Origin: Cercis canadensis
Taxonomy: Eukaryota; Streptophyta; Magnoliopsida; Fabales; Fabaceae
Length of the DNA stretch: 64,000 nt
Direction of reading: 5' to 3'
NCBI GenBank assembly: GCA_003255065.1
Contig: QAOA01002045.1
Span: 1 to 64,000 of the forward strand
The notes beneath the pieces were generated by a model, which worked only from the letters and a program-made list of their open reading frames with translations, did no database searches and was not told where the DNA came from. The stretch's first letter is position 1, and each line of letters opens with the position of its first letter. Below, in pieces: positions 50,647-63,084 of this stretch. The position numbers and the translations under genes are program-made.

Positions 50647-53600
50647 TGTTGATACCAAAATTATGTAATAAGAAATAAAGGAAATAAAAAATCAAAAAAA
50701 TCATCATAATAATAAAATACAAAAAATATTATTATTAATAACAATAAATTAAAAAAAAAAAAAGCAAAATTGATATCTCTGCATTTCTAACTTCTGGGCG
50801 GCAATTTGCTTTTGGCGAAGTGCCATTTACCAGTCTGGCACCGCCCATCCTACAGTCCCCATTTGCAGCATGAAACAAGGAAAACCACATCAGAAGTTAA
50901 CCAGGCAACTTGCACACAATTCTGGCTATAAAAAGGCCCACAATACACAGACAGGGGGACCAAAATTCTGAAAAAAAAAATAGAGAAAAAAAAATACAAA
51001 CAGAGAGCAATACACAAGACACACACAGAGGATACACAATACACAGTAAAGACATAGGAAGAGAATCCAGAAAGCACCCAGGTATCAACACTATCACTTT
51101 TTTTTGTATGCTAAATTTTCTATTTTGTTGTTGATTTTGCACTAAGCAGAGAGTATCAATCCTATATATATATACAAAGAAAACAGAGTTTACCAAATTA
51201 CCGAGCATCCCCAAAATTCCCAATTTGTTAAAGAAAGTAAAACCTAGAAATTAAAGTCTTTGGGTGCATGCATGGAATCAAGAATTAAGCATAATAAAAT
51301 TTGATTCAGACAAAAGGCAAACCGCATTAGAGTGAAGACTTTTAGAAAGAGAAAGATTTTTTTTCTAGAGAGAGAAATAGAGTTCGATGGAAAGAAAGAG
51401 AGAAATTTCTTGAGAGATTGGGAGAAGAACCCTTACCTTAGCCATCAATAATGGAGAAATAGAGAGAAAACATGTGCTTTTCGTTTGGATCAAGAGTGGG
51501 GGTGATGATGGTAGACCTGCATCTTTTCCCTTTGTCCTCCGCATCTCCTCTCTGTTTCTTCCCGCATAGCTCTTATGTTGTATTCTGATTTCTTCTATTT
51601 TTAAAGTGATTTACTAATTCTATTTGGTGTATTTATGTTTATTAGGCCTTATTGCTGTTATGTTTTTGTGGCCTTATTTTCCTTTGCTCTGGGCCGAAGG
51701 TTTTGGTTAGAATTTAGGTGTCCATTTGTTTCCATTTTCTTTGTGTTTTTTTGCTTTGGGCCAAGGCTGATTTGGGTCATTCAAGTAACATTATTTCAGC
51801 CTCATTTGGGCCAAAAACGAAGTGGGCCATTAGTTAAAAATTTCAGCTTCTTTTGGACTGGGCCAAGCATGGTTATTGGTTTGTTAGGCTGATTTATTTT
51901 CGTTTTGGGCTTTGCTTATTATTTGGGCTTATAGCTTATGTATTTGCTGGCTGAACTTATTTCCTTTTATGAGTGTCTCTTTTCTATTGGCCCATTTCAT
52001 TTTTTTAGTCCATTTATCTTTGTTTGGGTTGGATCTATTTGGGTTAGTCTATTCTTTTTACTTAGTTTTACTTGTAATTTTGGGGTGTTATGTCTAGGCC
52101 CATTTTTTGTTGTTTTTTTTTTAAGTTCACATTATTTTGTTAGATTACTGATCACTTTTATTAGGTTACATTTGATTTAATTATGGTAAATTTATGACTC
52201 TAGTTATAAGGTTAGTGCTTGTGCCTTTACTCATATGATATTTGCTGAATTTTTATTATTCAATTTGGACTTAATTTATTTAGGATACTTGCTTTTCTTT
52301 CGAGCTAATTTAACTTTTTTCTTTCCTTATAATTGTTCTTACACATTTTATTTTTTATGTTATCAGTTCATCTTAGATATTTTATGTATTTTATTTCCTT
52401 TCATAAAAATTAAAACCCGACGACGGATTAAGTTAGGAAAAATTGTGTCGACAATTTTTTCTAATGTTCCTGAGGTGAGAGATAAATTTCTTGGTTATGC
52501 CAGGGGTACTGGTGTGGCCAATAAAATTCTCAATATTATCTTTATCTAGGCCAATAAAATTCTCAATATTGTCTTTATCCTTTTAATTGCCACATTTATA
52601 GTATTAATTTGTTACATTATAATTCATCTCCTTATATCTTAACATTATTTTTAATTATGCTAGAAAAAGATTACTGACGAGGAAATAATTGAAATTAGTC
52701 ATGATAATGACGAGGTTTCGATATTTCGGAGGTAAAGGGATGTCCCTAGTTCGGCCAGAGGTACTGGCAGGGCATGAGGTCAATCCCTGATAAAAATCTT
52801 TGTCGGGGCATAATTTTCAAACAAACACTTTCTAAATATAATATTTTAGCTTTAATTACCTTAATGTGAGTTAAAAGGTACCGACGAAGGAATAGTTAAG
52901 GATAGCTGTAATGACAGTGATTCCTTGACACTCTGGAGGTGAGGAGTGTCACTTTAGTCTTTCCATGTAGATTGGTGGACTTAAAAAATACCTCCAATAA
53001 AAATCTTTAGCATAAACCTTAAACATTTCATAAACACATATAAATTATTTTTCATGTATCTAGATATCACTTAATTAGTGAGATTGCTAAATATTGCTTA
53101 TGATAGAATAAATTGGGGGAGGATTGTAATGACAATCACAAACTCTACCTAATAATCTTGAAGCATCCTTTAGGTTTTTCCAGGAGTGCTGGTAGGGCCT
53201 AACGAAAATTATCACGAACCTTAAACATTTCGTAAACACATATAAATCATTTTTTATGTATCTAGATATCACTTAATTAGTGAGATTGCTAAATATTGCT
53301 TATGATAAAATAGATTGGGGAAGGATTGTAATGACAATCACAAACTTCACCTAATAGTCTTGAAGCATCCTTTAGGTTTTTTTCCAGAAGTGCTGGTAGA
53401 ACCTAACAAAATTTTAGGACTAACTTAATTCATTTAAAAAGATAACTAGTGATTAAATGGGTAACCGTTCTAAGAGCGGACGTTGTAGGGTGCTAATACC
53501 TTCCCTACACGTAATCAACCCCCGAATCCAAGCTTTGAACGTAGACCAAATTATTTAGGTGTCTAATCGCATCATTTCATTAACCTAAAAATGGAATAAG

Positions 53601-53721
53601 ACGATTGGTGGCGACTCCATTCTTTTCTTACATATTATTGCATATTGTTAACTTTTTATTCCTTCTCGCGTGGGGGGATCTTGCCACTCCTCATCGCGCT
53701 CCCGAAAGGGATGTTGCGACA
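50647..53721 (+). repeat. 3' LTR of the Tat element
   Basis: A 3.1-kb LTR, from tgttgatacc to gttgcgaca. It contains a TATA-like ctataaaaagg at about 50926 and a region of degenerate internal repeats (52440-53408). The following five bases (gccag) would be the right target duplication; the left one is not visible. Confidence 0.85.
52440..53408 (+). repeat. Degenerate tandem repeats of about 200 bp inside the 3' LTR
   Basis: The last two units (about 53014-53215 and 53216-53408) are clearly copies of each other, sharing cttaaacatttc, tagatatcacttaattagtg and ggattgtaatgacaatcaca. Earlier units at about 52440, 52680 and 52870 are more diverged but keep a gtaatgac and ggtactgg-agggc rhythm. The 5' LTR has no counterpart of this stretch. 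Confidence 0.75.
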
Positions 53722-55261
53722 GCCAGCATCTGAATCTGAATTGTTATCATTATAAGGGTTAATCAGCTAACTTGTTTACTTAATTAAAACGGCAATCTTT
53801 TTGTAGGCTGAGCTAATTATATATATTTTTTGTTCAAATCCTATATAAGAATTGAAAGGTGGACTCTAAAGTGAATCTAGTCTTTTTGAAATGAAATTAT
53901 GTACATTTTTATTTGGAAATTCATCTTTATTCTCTGCTCTCGTAGTTCCCCCCACTGTTTTTCTTTTCATCTTGTAGTATTATTGTTGTTATACTGATGT
54001 ATATTCATCATTATGGATTTTCACTAATATTGAAATTAGCTGCTGTGATATTTTAAAGAAAATTTGCTACATACGGAACATATTATGCAATTTGGGTTTC
54101 GTTATTATTATTTACTGTTTTTTTTTATTAAAATATGATATATGGACTAATTTTAAATGTCAAATTGTCACCACCCATTCTCTCTCGGTCTCTCCTATGT
54201 CTATCTATCTCGCCCAATGTTTTAAAAGTTGAATTGGTAAACGAACCATTTTAGAAGACGAGCACCAGTTTAACCGATTGGATTAAACGGTTGGACCAAT
54301 GATAACATAAATATAATATTTAATGTGTCTATTGTATATTCTAAGTTATAATAAATAAATTTTTATGCAAATTTGTTAATAAAATTAAAGTTGACCTAGT
54401 GGCATATATTTTTTCTCTTCCTTAGAAGGAAGGTTCAAATTATCTTATGGCCAATATTTATCCATTATACAATTTAAATGTGAATAAGTAAATTATAACG
54501 CAAATTTATTTATAAGAAACATTGGTCTGATGGTTCAAACCTCTTATCATTTTTTTTAGGAAGGGGGTTTGAATCCCTTGGTAGAATATTTTCAGATTTT
54601 CTTCAAAATGATGTAATTTTGGAAAAAAAATATTCAATGAATTGTTCGGTTATGTAAAATTAGACTGGTTCACCGGTTTAACCGCTCTAACGGTTTAACC
54701 TCTCATAATTAAACCAAAATTCAGACTAGGCACCGGTCAAACCGCCCGATCCAACCCTCATATAAGTCCAATCTGACGCACAACCAAAATCCATAGTCAT
54801 AGGGAGTGCCCTATTCTTGGCAGTTGCATTTCAAATCCGTAAAACCCACCGGCGTTAGATTTATGACAAACCCAATGCACTTGCTTAGTGACCCTATTGT
54901 TGTCCATGAGAGGCTTTGGTTTGCCTACTCTGCCTCCAAGTTCGAAACGTTGTCTACTCCTTGCTGAGAGCTTTTCATGCTCCTCAAGCTCGAAAGAAAT
55001 GGACATCGAAGAAATCCCAATTTGAACTTAAGAAAAAAAATACTAGGATTTTTGTGGTTTCTTGATTTTTTTTTTCTTTTGGTACTTGTATAGTTTGAGA
55101 AGAAATGTTGCCAAGAAATGGAAGGGCACGAGGGTTATCCTTGGGTGCGGAGAGAGAGAAATTGGGCATGAGATCAAGGTAGTTGGTGAGCAGTAAAAGT
55201 AATACACATATTATAATTTAATAAGGGAACAATAACATAAACACTTAAAAAACTTTACCTA
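53722..55261. other. Intergenic sequence, partly repetitive
   Basis: No gene recognised. About 54210-54780 is rich in inverted accggtttaaccg/cggtttaacc motifs, typical of a dispersed plant repeat, perhaps a non-autonomous DNA transposon. Two short open frames on the minus strand (54797-55006 and 54984-55169) match nothing I know and probably are not genes. Confidence 0.4.
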
Positions 55262-56043
55262 AAATTTTATCCTTTGTTACTTACTGGCAAATTGACACTA
55301 ATAATACACTTTTGTAAATTATTTATATAAATAGAACAGTTTTCAAACTATTTATCTAAAATTAGCAGTTTTAAATATTTTATTAATTTTCAAGCAACAT
55401 AGAAACACGTTTTATATGTGTAAAACATGTATAAACTGAATACGCTTTAGAGCATTTGATCTCAAAAAGTGTGTCCAACTTCACATGAAAACACTTGAAA
55501 AAAACGTGAAAAAGAACACACTTTATAACAAAAGTATGTTTCCATGGAGCACACTTTACAACAAAAGCATGTCCCTCCAAAGGCGTCTTTGAATATTTTT
55601 TTTTGGCAGGGGGAAGAGGGTTGGTTGCAAAGGCTGATGGGGTAAATAACCGGGCCACTGACCAAACTTATATGAACAAAAAAAATTCATTTATTAAATT
55701 GAAAACAAAAACCAAGAATCTTCCAGTAAAAATGTCCAGAGACGCTTTGGAAGAACACGCTTTACAGTAAAAATGTGTTCATTGAAAATATGCTTTAGAA
55801 GTAAAACATATTCCTTTTTACACTTTTTTCAATGTTTTTATGTGAAAGTGGACATACTTTTGAGGTCAAATACTTTAAAACGTGTTTAGTTTATACATAC
55901 TTTACACATATAAGACGTATTTATCTGTCGCTTAAAAATTAATAAAATATTTAAAATTACTCATTTTAAGTAAATAATTTAAAAACTATTTTATTTGTAT
56001 AAATAATTTATAAAAATATATTATTAATATCAATTTGCCCTAC
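55262..56043. mobile_element. Long foldback element with arms of about 320 bp
   Basis: The left arm (about 55280-55590) and the right arm (about 55725-56040) are reverse complements with moderate divergence. Paired landmarks include ggcaaattga/tcaatttgcc, aaatattttattaattttt/aaaaattaataaaatattt, atatgtgtaaa/tttacacatat, and cctcaaaa/ttttgaggtc. The spacer of about 130 bp holds ggcagggggaagagggttgg. Short frames across the arms are not genes. The transcript would form a long imperfect hairpin. Confidence 0.85.
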
Positions 56044-56494
56044 TTACCATATACAATTCAAAGCGTGGGTCAAGCCTAACACTAAAAATTAGCTGGACTT
56101 TCCAATCAAAAAAAAAAAGAAAAAAAAAGGAGGAAAAGTAGCGGGACTTAAATTGAAATGCAAATCCAATCCGCAATATTGCCACAACGACTATATGTAC
56201 ATATGCAGATTGTGATTTTTGGCCCACCAAGCTTTGGGTCTAATGCCAGTTCTAGTCTGGCCGTCACGTTACCTATTAGTCAAGTCCATTAGCATATTTC
56301 AGAGCCAAAAAAAAAAAGGAAAAAAATTATTGTTTGGGTAAAAAAAAAAAAAAAAAGGCATTATTTCCTTTTATATTTGAACTCCAATTTGTTTCTTTCA
56401 ATACTAGTTTCACTGTAGGTAAAAGATATTTTCAGATTTGTATGCCGTTGAGGTTCTACCTTTTGTTGCTTGATTTTGATAGGTATGATATATA

Positions 56495-57035
56495 TGTAAT
56501 ACGTTTAAATATACTACATAATTTTATAGTTTGGATGAATTTTAAATTAGGTTTTTATAATTTTTTTTTCTCTTTTTGGGTATTTATAGTTTGTAATTTT
56601 TTAATTGGGTCCATGTCGTCACTCCTAGTTATAACTCCGTTAATTTAGTGTTCACAAGGTAAATGACTTGTCTATGGGACAATAAAAGAAACTGACATGC
56701 AGCCAAAATGACACAAAAATTAGGTTCTATTTGTCTCTCCTCACCCTAATTTCAATAATTTGGGAAAAATTGAGTCACATGCCTTGCATGTGCATTTGAT
56801 AGGTGGTAATTTGTGTGCTACTTTGACGTCATGTAAGCTTCATCTATTGCCACATAAAGAAACCGTTTGCCATGGTAACACTAAACTGACGGAGTTATAA
56901 CCCAAGGTAATGACATGAACCCAATTAAAAAAAGTTCACATTATAAGGACCCCTAAAGAAGAAAAAAAATTATAAAGACCTGATTCAAAATTCGTTAAAA
57001 CTATAAGGACATGCATTATATTTAAACCTATTTAA
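56495..57035. mobile_element. MITE with long inverted arms
   Basis: The left arm (about 56500-56665) and the right arm (about 56870-57030) are inverted copies, including ttataactccgtt against acggagttataac, aattgggtccatgtc against gacatgaacccaatt, and ttataattttttttt against aaaaaaaattataa. The inner 200 bp is non-coding. It is a different sequence family from the foldback at 55262. Confidence 0.8.
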
Positions 57036-58073
57036 TAAGCCTTATGTTTGTTTGCTTAATAGGTCTCTAGGTCTTTCCTACTCCCCAACTCTCACCTCTT
57101 GGCTCCCTCTACTTCTCCATGACTACTTTGAGTCATAGTATAGAGTGTGTATATACTCAAGTCAAATACTAAAATTGCCCAAGATAGCATAGGTGGCCAC
57201 TTTGTAGTCCTTTCTGATCACTGCCAAATTGTTTTGCTTTTGATGTCTAGTGATTATTGTGAGAAGTAAAATACATTTTTGTATTTTATAGTTATTATAT
57301 TTATATATATAATTATTATGTATAAAATATATAGTTAATTTGTTAAAAATGGATCAAAAAAAGAGTGGGAATTTGCATCTTACCCACCGGTCTTCTTTTT
57401 TTTAAATAAATCTTCCAAACAAGGGAGATGAGAGTTTTATTCCTCTTCTCTCATTTCTTCTCCCCTCAAAAGTAACTCCCAAACAAACCTTTAGAGCTGG
57501 TTTTTCTCAAGGAGTTTTGTTCTTTTTCCAAAAAAATTAGATAATTATGATTTAATTGGTGTCACTAATAATAAAAAAATATTTTTTTATGCCACTCCGT
57601 CAAATTCTATTAAATATTGGATGGAGATTGAATGGAAGGATCAAAATTGTAATTTTTTTTTTTTAAATAAGAAGGGTCTAATAGTTCATTTAAAAAATGG
57701 AAGGATCAAATCATTTATATTTACAAAATAGGAGACTAAAATTATAATTAAGTTTTTTTGTGTGTGGTTAAAACAGGAATTCATTGTAGGAGATACAATT
57801 TGATATAGGAAAATTAACAAAGAAAGACTTGAAGAGGGATTGGATGAGTGCAGAAAAATATTTTGCTATTTAACTTAAACGGATAACATCAACCTAGTAC
57901 AACAGCACACATCAAAGTAACACACTTGAGTGACACACTAGTTACATCTCCCCTATTATAAAGTAGTGCCTCCCGTCATTTTTAACTGTAATCAATTACC
58001 CAACAACACCATCACTTGTAATTGATAAACTTTATTGCTTTTCATGAGAGAGACCTCCAATTCGAGACTACAA
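57036..58073. other. Downstream flank of the asparagine synthetase gene
   Basis: AT-rich, no gene seen. The 3' untranslated region and polyadenylation site of the minus-strand gene must lie just below 58074, but I see no decisive signal. Confidence 0.4.
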
Positions 58074-61000
58074 TCAAATAGCATTGATGCCATTGACACC
58101 ATTAACGCCATTAGTAGCAACTACATTCGGGGATTTGACCTTCTCTGTTTCAATAACGTCTGCAGTTACCAGCTTGTCGTTGGCAGAATTGTGTACTCCC
58201 CATGCAGCCCTGCCTGAAGGGTCCATATTATTTTTCCATTCAGGAACCCAATGAAGAGCTCCTGGTGTGCAGCAGGCAACAGTTGGTTCCCATGGGATTG
58301 TCTGCCTTGCAGGTTGCTACCAAACCAAATAGTAGAATACAGTATGAGATATGATAAATACATGAACATTGTGCACAGTAATTTCATGGAATAATCTTCA
58401 AGGAAACACCCTAATCGTTAAACACTTAATATTTCATCATAAAGGTTTTTTGTTTAAATCTCATTGGGACTAGATATAGTAAAATTTTGTGAGGGAATAA
58501 ATTATTTCCTATTGTAGAGATATGATAAATACATGAAAATTGTGTACAATAATTTCATGGAGTAATCCTCAAGGAAACACCCTAATGGTTAAACACTTGA
58601 TATTTCATCATAAAGATTTTTTGTTTAAATCTCATTGGGACTGGATATGGTAAATTTTTTTGAGGGAATAAATTATTTTCTATTGTAGTTAACTAGGATG
58701 CTTTGAACTTAAATTTTGCCACACAAAAGGAATTTTTGAAAAAATTGTAAGGTATTATTGAGTTCACCTTTGGAAAGATTTTCTCGAAAATAATCCTGTA
58801 GTAATAAGCTTCTTTTGTAGGTGGAGTGTGAAGTGGATATGTGCGAGCAGCATTGAGCATCATTTGGTCAGTCACCTGAAAAATTAAGTTGGAAAAAGAA
58901 AAATTAGATGACAAAGAGAGGTAAATTGAACATGTAGGAACAAGTCAATTGATATTTACGTGTTTCGCAGCATTATCTTTAAGGGCATCAATCCAATTAT
59001 AGCCAACTCCATCACTCATTTGCTCTTTTTGTCTCCACAAAATGTGCTGCATACAACCATACAGTGATTGTGAGTTCAACCATTAATGTTCTTGATTTAT
59101 TATTTGAAAATGATTATTTAACCATCAAATTCAAATAATTGGAACATACATGTGGAATATAGGGACGTTCTTTGTCATCGAAGGCATTCCTAAGAATCCA
59201 TTTCTCAATCCTTCTGGAACCAGACTAGATGCGTTCAAGTAAAAACAGCAAATTAGAAAACATTGCAAAATTACTAACCATCACCAATCAAAAGGAAAGT
59301 AAACCTTGACAAATTAATTTCTTACCATCTTCCAATCAGGATCTATGCTCATTACAACATTGACAAATTCCTTATCCAAATACGGGAATCGAGCTTCTAG
59401 ACCCCAAGCAGATGTTGCTTTGTTAGCTCTCAAGCAATCATATTGGTGCAGTGCCTTAATCTGCATATAGAAATCATTTTCTATCAATCTTCTTGTTGAC
59501 AACATTAGCAAATGCTAGTCACAATAATGGCTATATACAATTTAATGTAATTACCTTGCGGCACATTTCTTGGTGGGCTTCTTCTTTGTTGGGTGCCTTG
59601 TGGAAGTACAAGTAGCCACCAAAGATCTCATCAGAGCCTTCTCCAGAGAGAACCATCTTAATTCCATGTGATTTGATCTTACGCGAAATAAGGTATGTGG
59701 GTATGCTTGATCTAACTGTTGTTAGTTCATAGGATTCAATATGGTAAATCACATCTTCAATTGCATCAATTCCATCCTGAGGAGTGAAGTGAAACTCATG
59801 ATGAACTGTTCCCAAGTAGTTTGCAACTTCTCTTCCAGCCTTCAAATCTGGTGAACCCTGCTCATCATCAGAGAATTAAAGGGTAAGCAAATAAATTTCT
59901 AAGCCTTCAAAACTAACTCTTATTTTGAATAATTAATATATAACTCACCTCAAGGCCAATACAGAAAGAATGGATGGTTGTTCCCAATTGCTTGCCTGCT
60001 TTTGTGTCTGCTAAGTAACGAGCAGTAATAGAAGCAACCAATGATGAGTCTAAACCTCCAGAGAGCAACACACCGAATGGCACATCAGTCATCAACCTTT
60101 TGATCACAGCCTGCACATGTAACATTAGAATTGGCAAATTGGCATCAATGGTGAAAGTTTCATGCAAGAGGTCAATTAAATCGACAAATAATGTGAAAGA
60201 TTAAAATTTACCTTTTCTAATGCGTTTCTCAAAACCATAGGATCATAAGGGGTTGATGGAATAGTCTCAGGGAACCATAGAGGATTGTACCATCGGCGAA
60301 AACCTTTTTCTTTGCTGGAGTACAATGTACCAGGTGGGAAGCGTTCAAAATGTTCACAATCTTCGTGCATTGTTTTGTATTCTGATGATACCCAAACTGA
60401 AGCTGAACAAACAAAATAATTCAAGTTAATAGTTAATACAACAAATAAAATTGAAAGTTAAGAACAAATAAGGTGTTCAGAAACAATACCATCTTCTGCC
60501 CAACCAATGTAGAGGGAAGTGATCCCAATAGCATCACGAGCAACAAGGAAGTTGTTCGAACGGGTATCCAACAACACAAAAGAAAATATGCCATCCAACA
60601 TATCCACAAAGTTCTCTCCATACTCTTCGTACTGAGAAAAATTCAATCATAGTTGCTTTAATATAAAAAAAAAAAAATATTCTAAATTTTAATCAAATAT
60701 AATTAGTTGAGGACCAAATTTCTAATATTATTTGATGTATACCCATGCAACGCATAGACAGTTAAAGTAAAAGAGAGAGAAAATCTATGAAGAGAGAAAA
60801 GAGAAACAGAAAATATAACGGCTATAGATAACATTATTTATAGGGGAAGGGGCTTAATTTTTTAAGTTAATACAGTGATATTGATTTTACATTAAGGTAT
60901 TACCAAGTGTGGAATGACTTCACAGTCACTGTTGGTTCGGAACTTGCGATTTGGCAATTGCTTCCTCAGCTCTTCATGATTGTAGATTTCTCCATTGGCC

Positions 61001-62970
61001 TGTTTTTCATTATAGACTTATAATCATCAATCACTTTTTGCTCACATAATACTCAAAGGACCAAGGAAAAAAGAACATAAATATGGAAATCTTTAATAAA
61101 AGTCTCTATTTCCAATTTTTTTATCCATTATATTTGAAGCAAAATGATACTTACACATTTAGGGGATGTTTAGTATACAATTTTTTTTGTTTGTTTTCGG
61201 GAAACATCATTTTTGAGAATTGAATGTTATAATTTATGTTTAGTTGTTCTTAAACATATTGGAAATGTGAGACAATATTTCATATCCCTATGTTTGGTTC
61301 AAATACTACTTTCTTAAGAATATTTATTTTTTTTCAAAAGTACCCCTAAATTTAGTTTGAGAAAAACAACTTATGCATTTAAATGAAAAAAAAAATTCCC
61401 TATTAAAATAACATAAAATTCATGCGTTTGAAAATTTAGTTTTGTAAAATAAGAAAAAAAATTAGACTTTTTGGGTTTATTTGTTTATCCCTCTTCATCT
61501 TCCCCTAGTGCTCATGCTTTCTTCCTCATTTTCTTAGTTTCTTTTTATGTCTCTCTCTTGGTTATAGCTAATTCTACTCCCATATTTATGAATAATAAAT
61601 TTGCACACTTTTCTCAATCTTTTAAAAAGGATGGTTTCAATTTCTATTGCAATGGAATGGGAGGAAAAAATTGAAGCTCTCTATCCCTCTTTCTCTCTCT
61701 CCGAAACTCACTTCCTAGTTCTTCCTTACAAGATCAAAACCCAAAACTCATATTAAACTGCAATGCAATAATATATTCCCAAGAGGTAATCATTTAGAAT
61801 CAAAAAAGAAAAATTTACTCACAAGAAGAAAAAAAAGTTAGAAAGAGATTTCAAGTTGGCAGCAAACCCAAAAAAAAAAAAAAAAAAAAATGGATAGAGA
61901 CTTTAATGGGTCTTTTTCTGAATCAGAAGTAAATTGTGAGTTTGAGCTTTGAGCTTGAGGAGGATTTTAGTATTATTATGATTATGTCATTAGTAAAAGG
62001 TAATCGTGGATAAAATAGTCTTTTTATTTGTAAAAAACTTTTTTAGGCATGAAATTCTAAGATTCTCATATTTTCATGAGAATGCTTTTGTGAAAAACTT
62101 GATTAAAAACCATTCTTAAAAATTTTATTTTCTTGAGAATATTTTTTTAAAAGTTTGTATTAAACATAAGAAACTTATTTTTTTAAGTTGAGATTTCTAA
62201 GAAACTAAAAAGAATTCGTGAATTAATATTTAACAATATTTAAATAAATTTAAATATTGTTATATGGACAGTCTGAAGTGTAATTTGTACAGGGTTGTAA
62301 ATTTGGAGTAATGGTAGCCTACCACAACAGCGATTGTCTTATTTTCATTAAAGAGAGGTTGGTCTCCTGAGGTGAGATCCACAATTGCCAATCGTTGATG
62401 AGCCAAATAATTGCCACCGTGTTGGAAAATTCCAATCCAATCAGGACCACGATGCTTCAATCTATAAAATGTCAACAGTATCAATATCATCATCAACGCC
62501 ATCAATAACCTAAAAGGGATATGAATGAAGAATATTTATATGAAATTAGTTTGTAAGGCTCATAGAAATAGGTTTTGAGAAAAAAAAAAAAAATAGCTTA
62601 TGAACTAAAAATTTTTAAGCTAAAATATTTTCTATAAAAGAAAACGGAGCTTAAATAAAAAGGGATGGAGTAGAAAAAAGGACTGAAATTGTAAATATGT
62701 CTTGAGATAAGATCTCATACCCTGCTTATCCAGAAGGAAAATACAAAGAAAAAGCGTTTTTTGATTGCAGAGCTTAATATGTTGCTTGGAGATGAATAAA
62801 ACAGAAACATGCATTGTTTATGATACCAATGCTATTGACAAAAAGACAACAAAGTAAATGAAATAAGAGAGAGAGAGAAAGAGGAATCGCCTTTGGGCAA
62901 GGTGAATAATGCGAGCCCTTTTGGCTGCAGAATCATCAGAGCACCAAAGACAAGCAAGAATCCCACACAT
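58074..62970 (-). CDS. ASN: Asparagine synthetase (glutamine-hydrolysing), 12 exons
   Basis: Exons on the minus strand: 62970-62891, 62461-62323, 60999-60904, 60631-60490, 60402-60212, 60110-59949, 59857-59555, 59460-59326, 59224-59150, 59046-58960, 58875-58768, 58316-58074. All phases join and give 586 residues, the normal plant length. The enzyme uses glutamine, aspartate and ATP to make asparagine, in the cytosol, for nitrogen transport. The N-terminal glutaminase domain starts MCGIL (Cys2 nucleophile after Met removal), followed by [16 protein letters not shown] and NGEIYNH. The synthetase domain has the ATP-binding SGGLDSS (233-239) and [12 protein letters not shown] (341-352). Oddities: intron 1 has a GC donor (AAG/GCGATT), the usually invariant-looking TTIRASTPMFL region reads [11 protein letters not shown], and the C-terminus ends in a short NGV-type repeat. 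The reading frame is otherwise intact. Confidence 0.96.
58346..58687 (-). repeat. 171-bp tandem duplication in intron 11 of the asparagine synthetase gene
   Basis: 58346-58516 and 58517-58687 are near copies, both starting gagatatgataaatac and ending ctattgtag, with only scattered substitutions. They lie wholly inside the intron between the last two coding exons. Confidence 0.92.
61161..62168. mobile_element. Possible insertion in intron 2 of the asparagine synthetase gene
   Basis: The intron is 1.3 kb, long for this gene. The ends of this stretch resemble each other in inverse orientation (tgtttagtatacaattttt against aaaagtttgtattaaaca). The interior is AT-rich, with a pyrimidine-rich part near 61480-61560. 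No transposase is present. The inverted match is short and imperfect, so the call is weak. Confidence 0.35.
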
Positions 62971-63084
62971 TGTTGATTCTTTCTGGGAACAGAAAGAAAA
63001 TCTGGGAAAGATGTTTCTATTTTCCTAAGAGAAGCAAATGAAGAGTTGAAGGAGGAGTGAGTATACATCAAAGCTGTGGGCAGG

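Larger units (their letters stand above)
40703..53721 (+). mobile_element. Tat-clade Gypsy LTR retrotransposon
   Basis: Parts in order: 5' LTR part (40703-42391), primer-binding site (about 42395), a leader without recognisable gag, protease (about 43380-43740, ALVDNGSSLNV), a G-patch-like segment (GYIPKEGLGKNSRG, about 43940), reverse transcriptase with RNase H (about 45000-46090, YVDDMIAKS), an additional archaeal-type RNase H (about 46270-46650, WTLLFDGASNALG), integrase (about 46900-47800, including an HHCC-type zinc region and TDNAMN), a long 3' untranslated region with a 22-unit tandem array (49028-50489), a purine tract and the 3' LTR (50647-53721). The second RNase H and the G-patch point to the Tat clade (Ogre/Retand-like). 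It is broken, with about five interruptions in the pol part, and its two LTRs differ in length (1.7 and 3.1 kb). Confidence 0.9.

Noticed and set aside
54797-55169. Two overlapping minus-strand frames of about 60-70 codons
   Set aside because: No recognised motif, no splice or promoter context, and not in a shared frame; probably chance.
56334-56648. A 104-codon plus-strand frame rich in Phe and Leu
   Set aside because: It runs through the left arm of the MITE at 56495 and T-rich DNA; there is no gene context.
61471-61674. A 67-codon plus-strand frame inside asparagine synthetase intron 2, with a signal-peptide-like start
   Set aside because: It lies on the opposite strand within an AT-rich intron, with no homologue recognised and no promoter seen.
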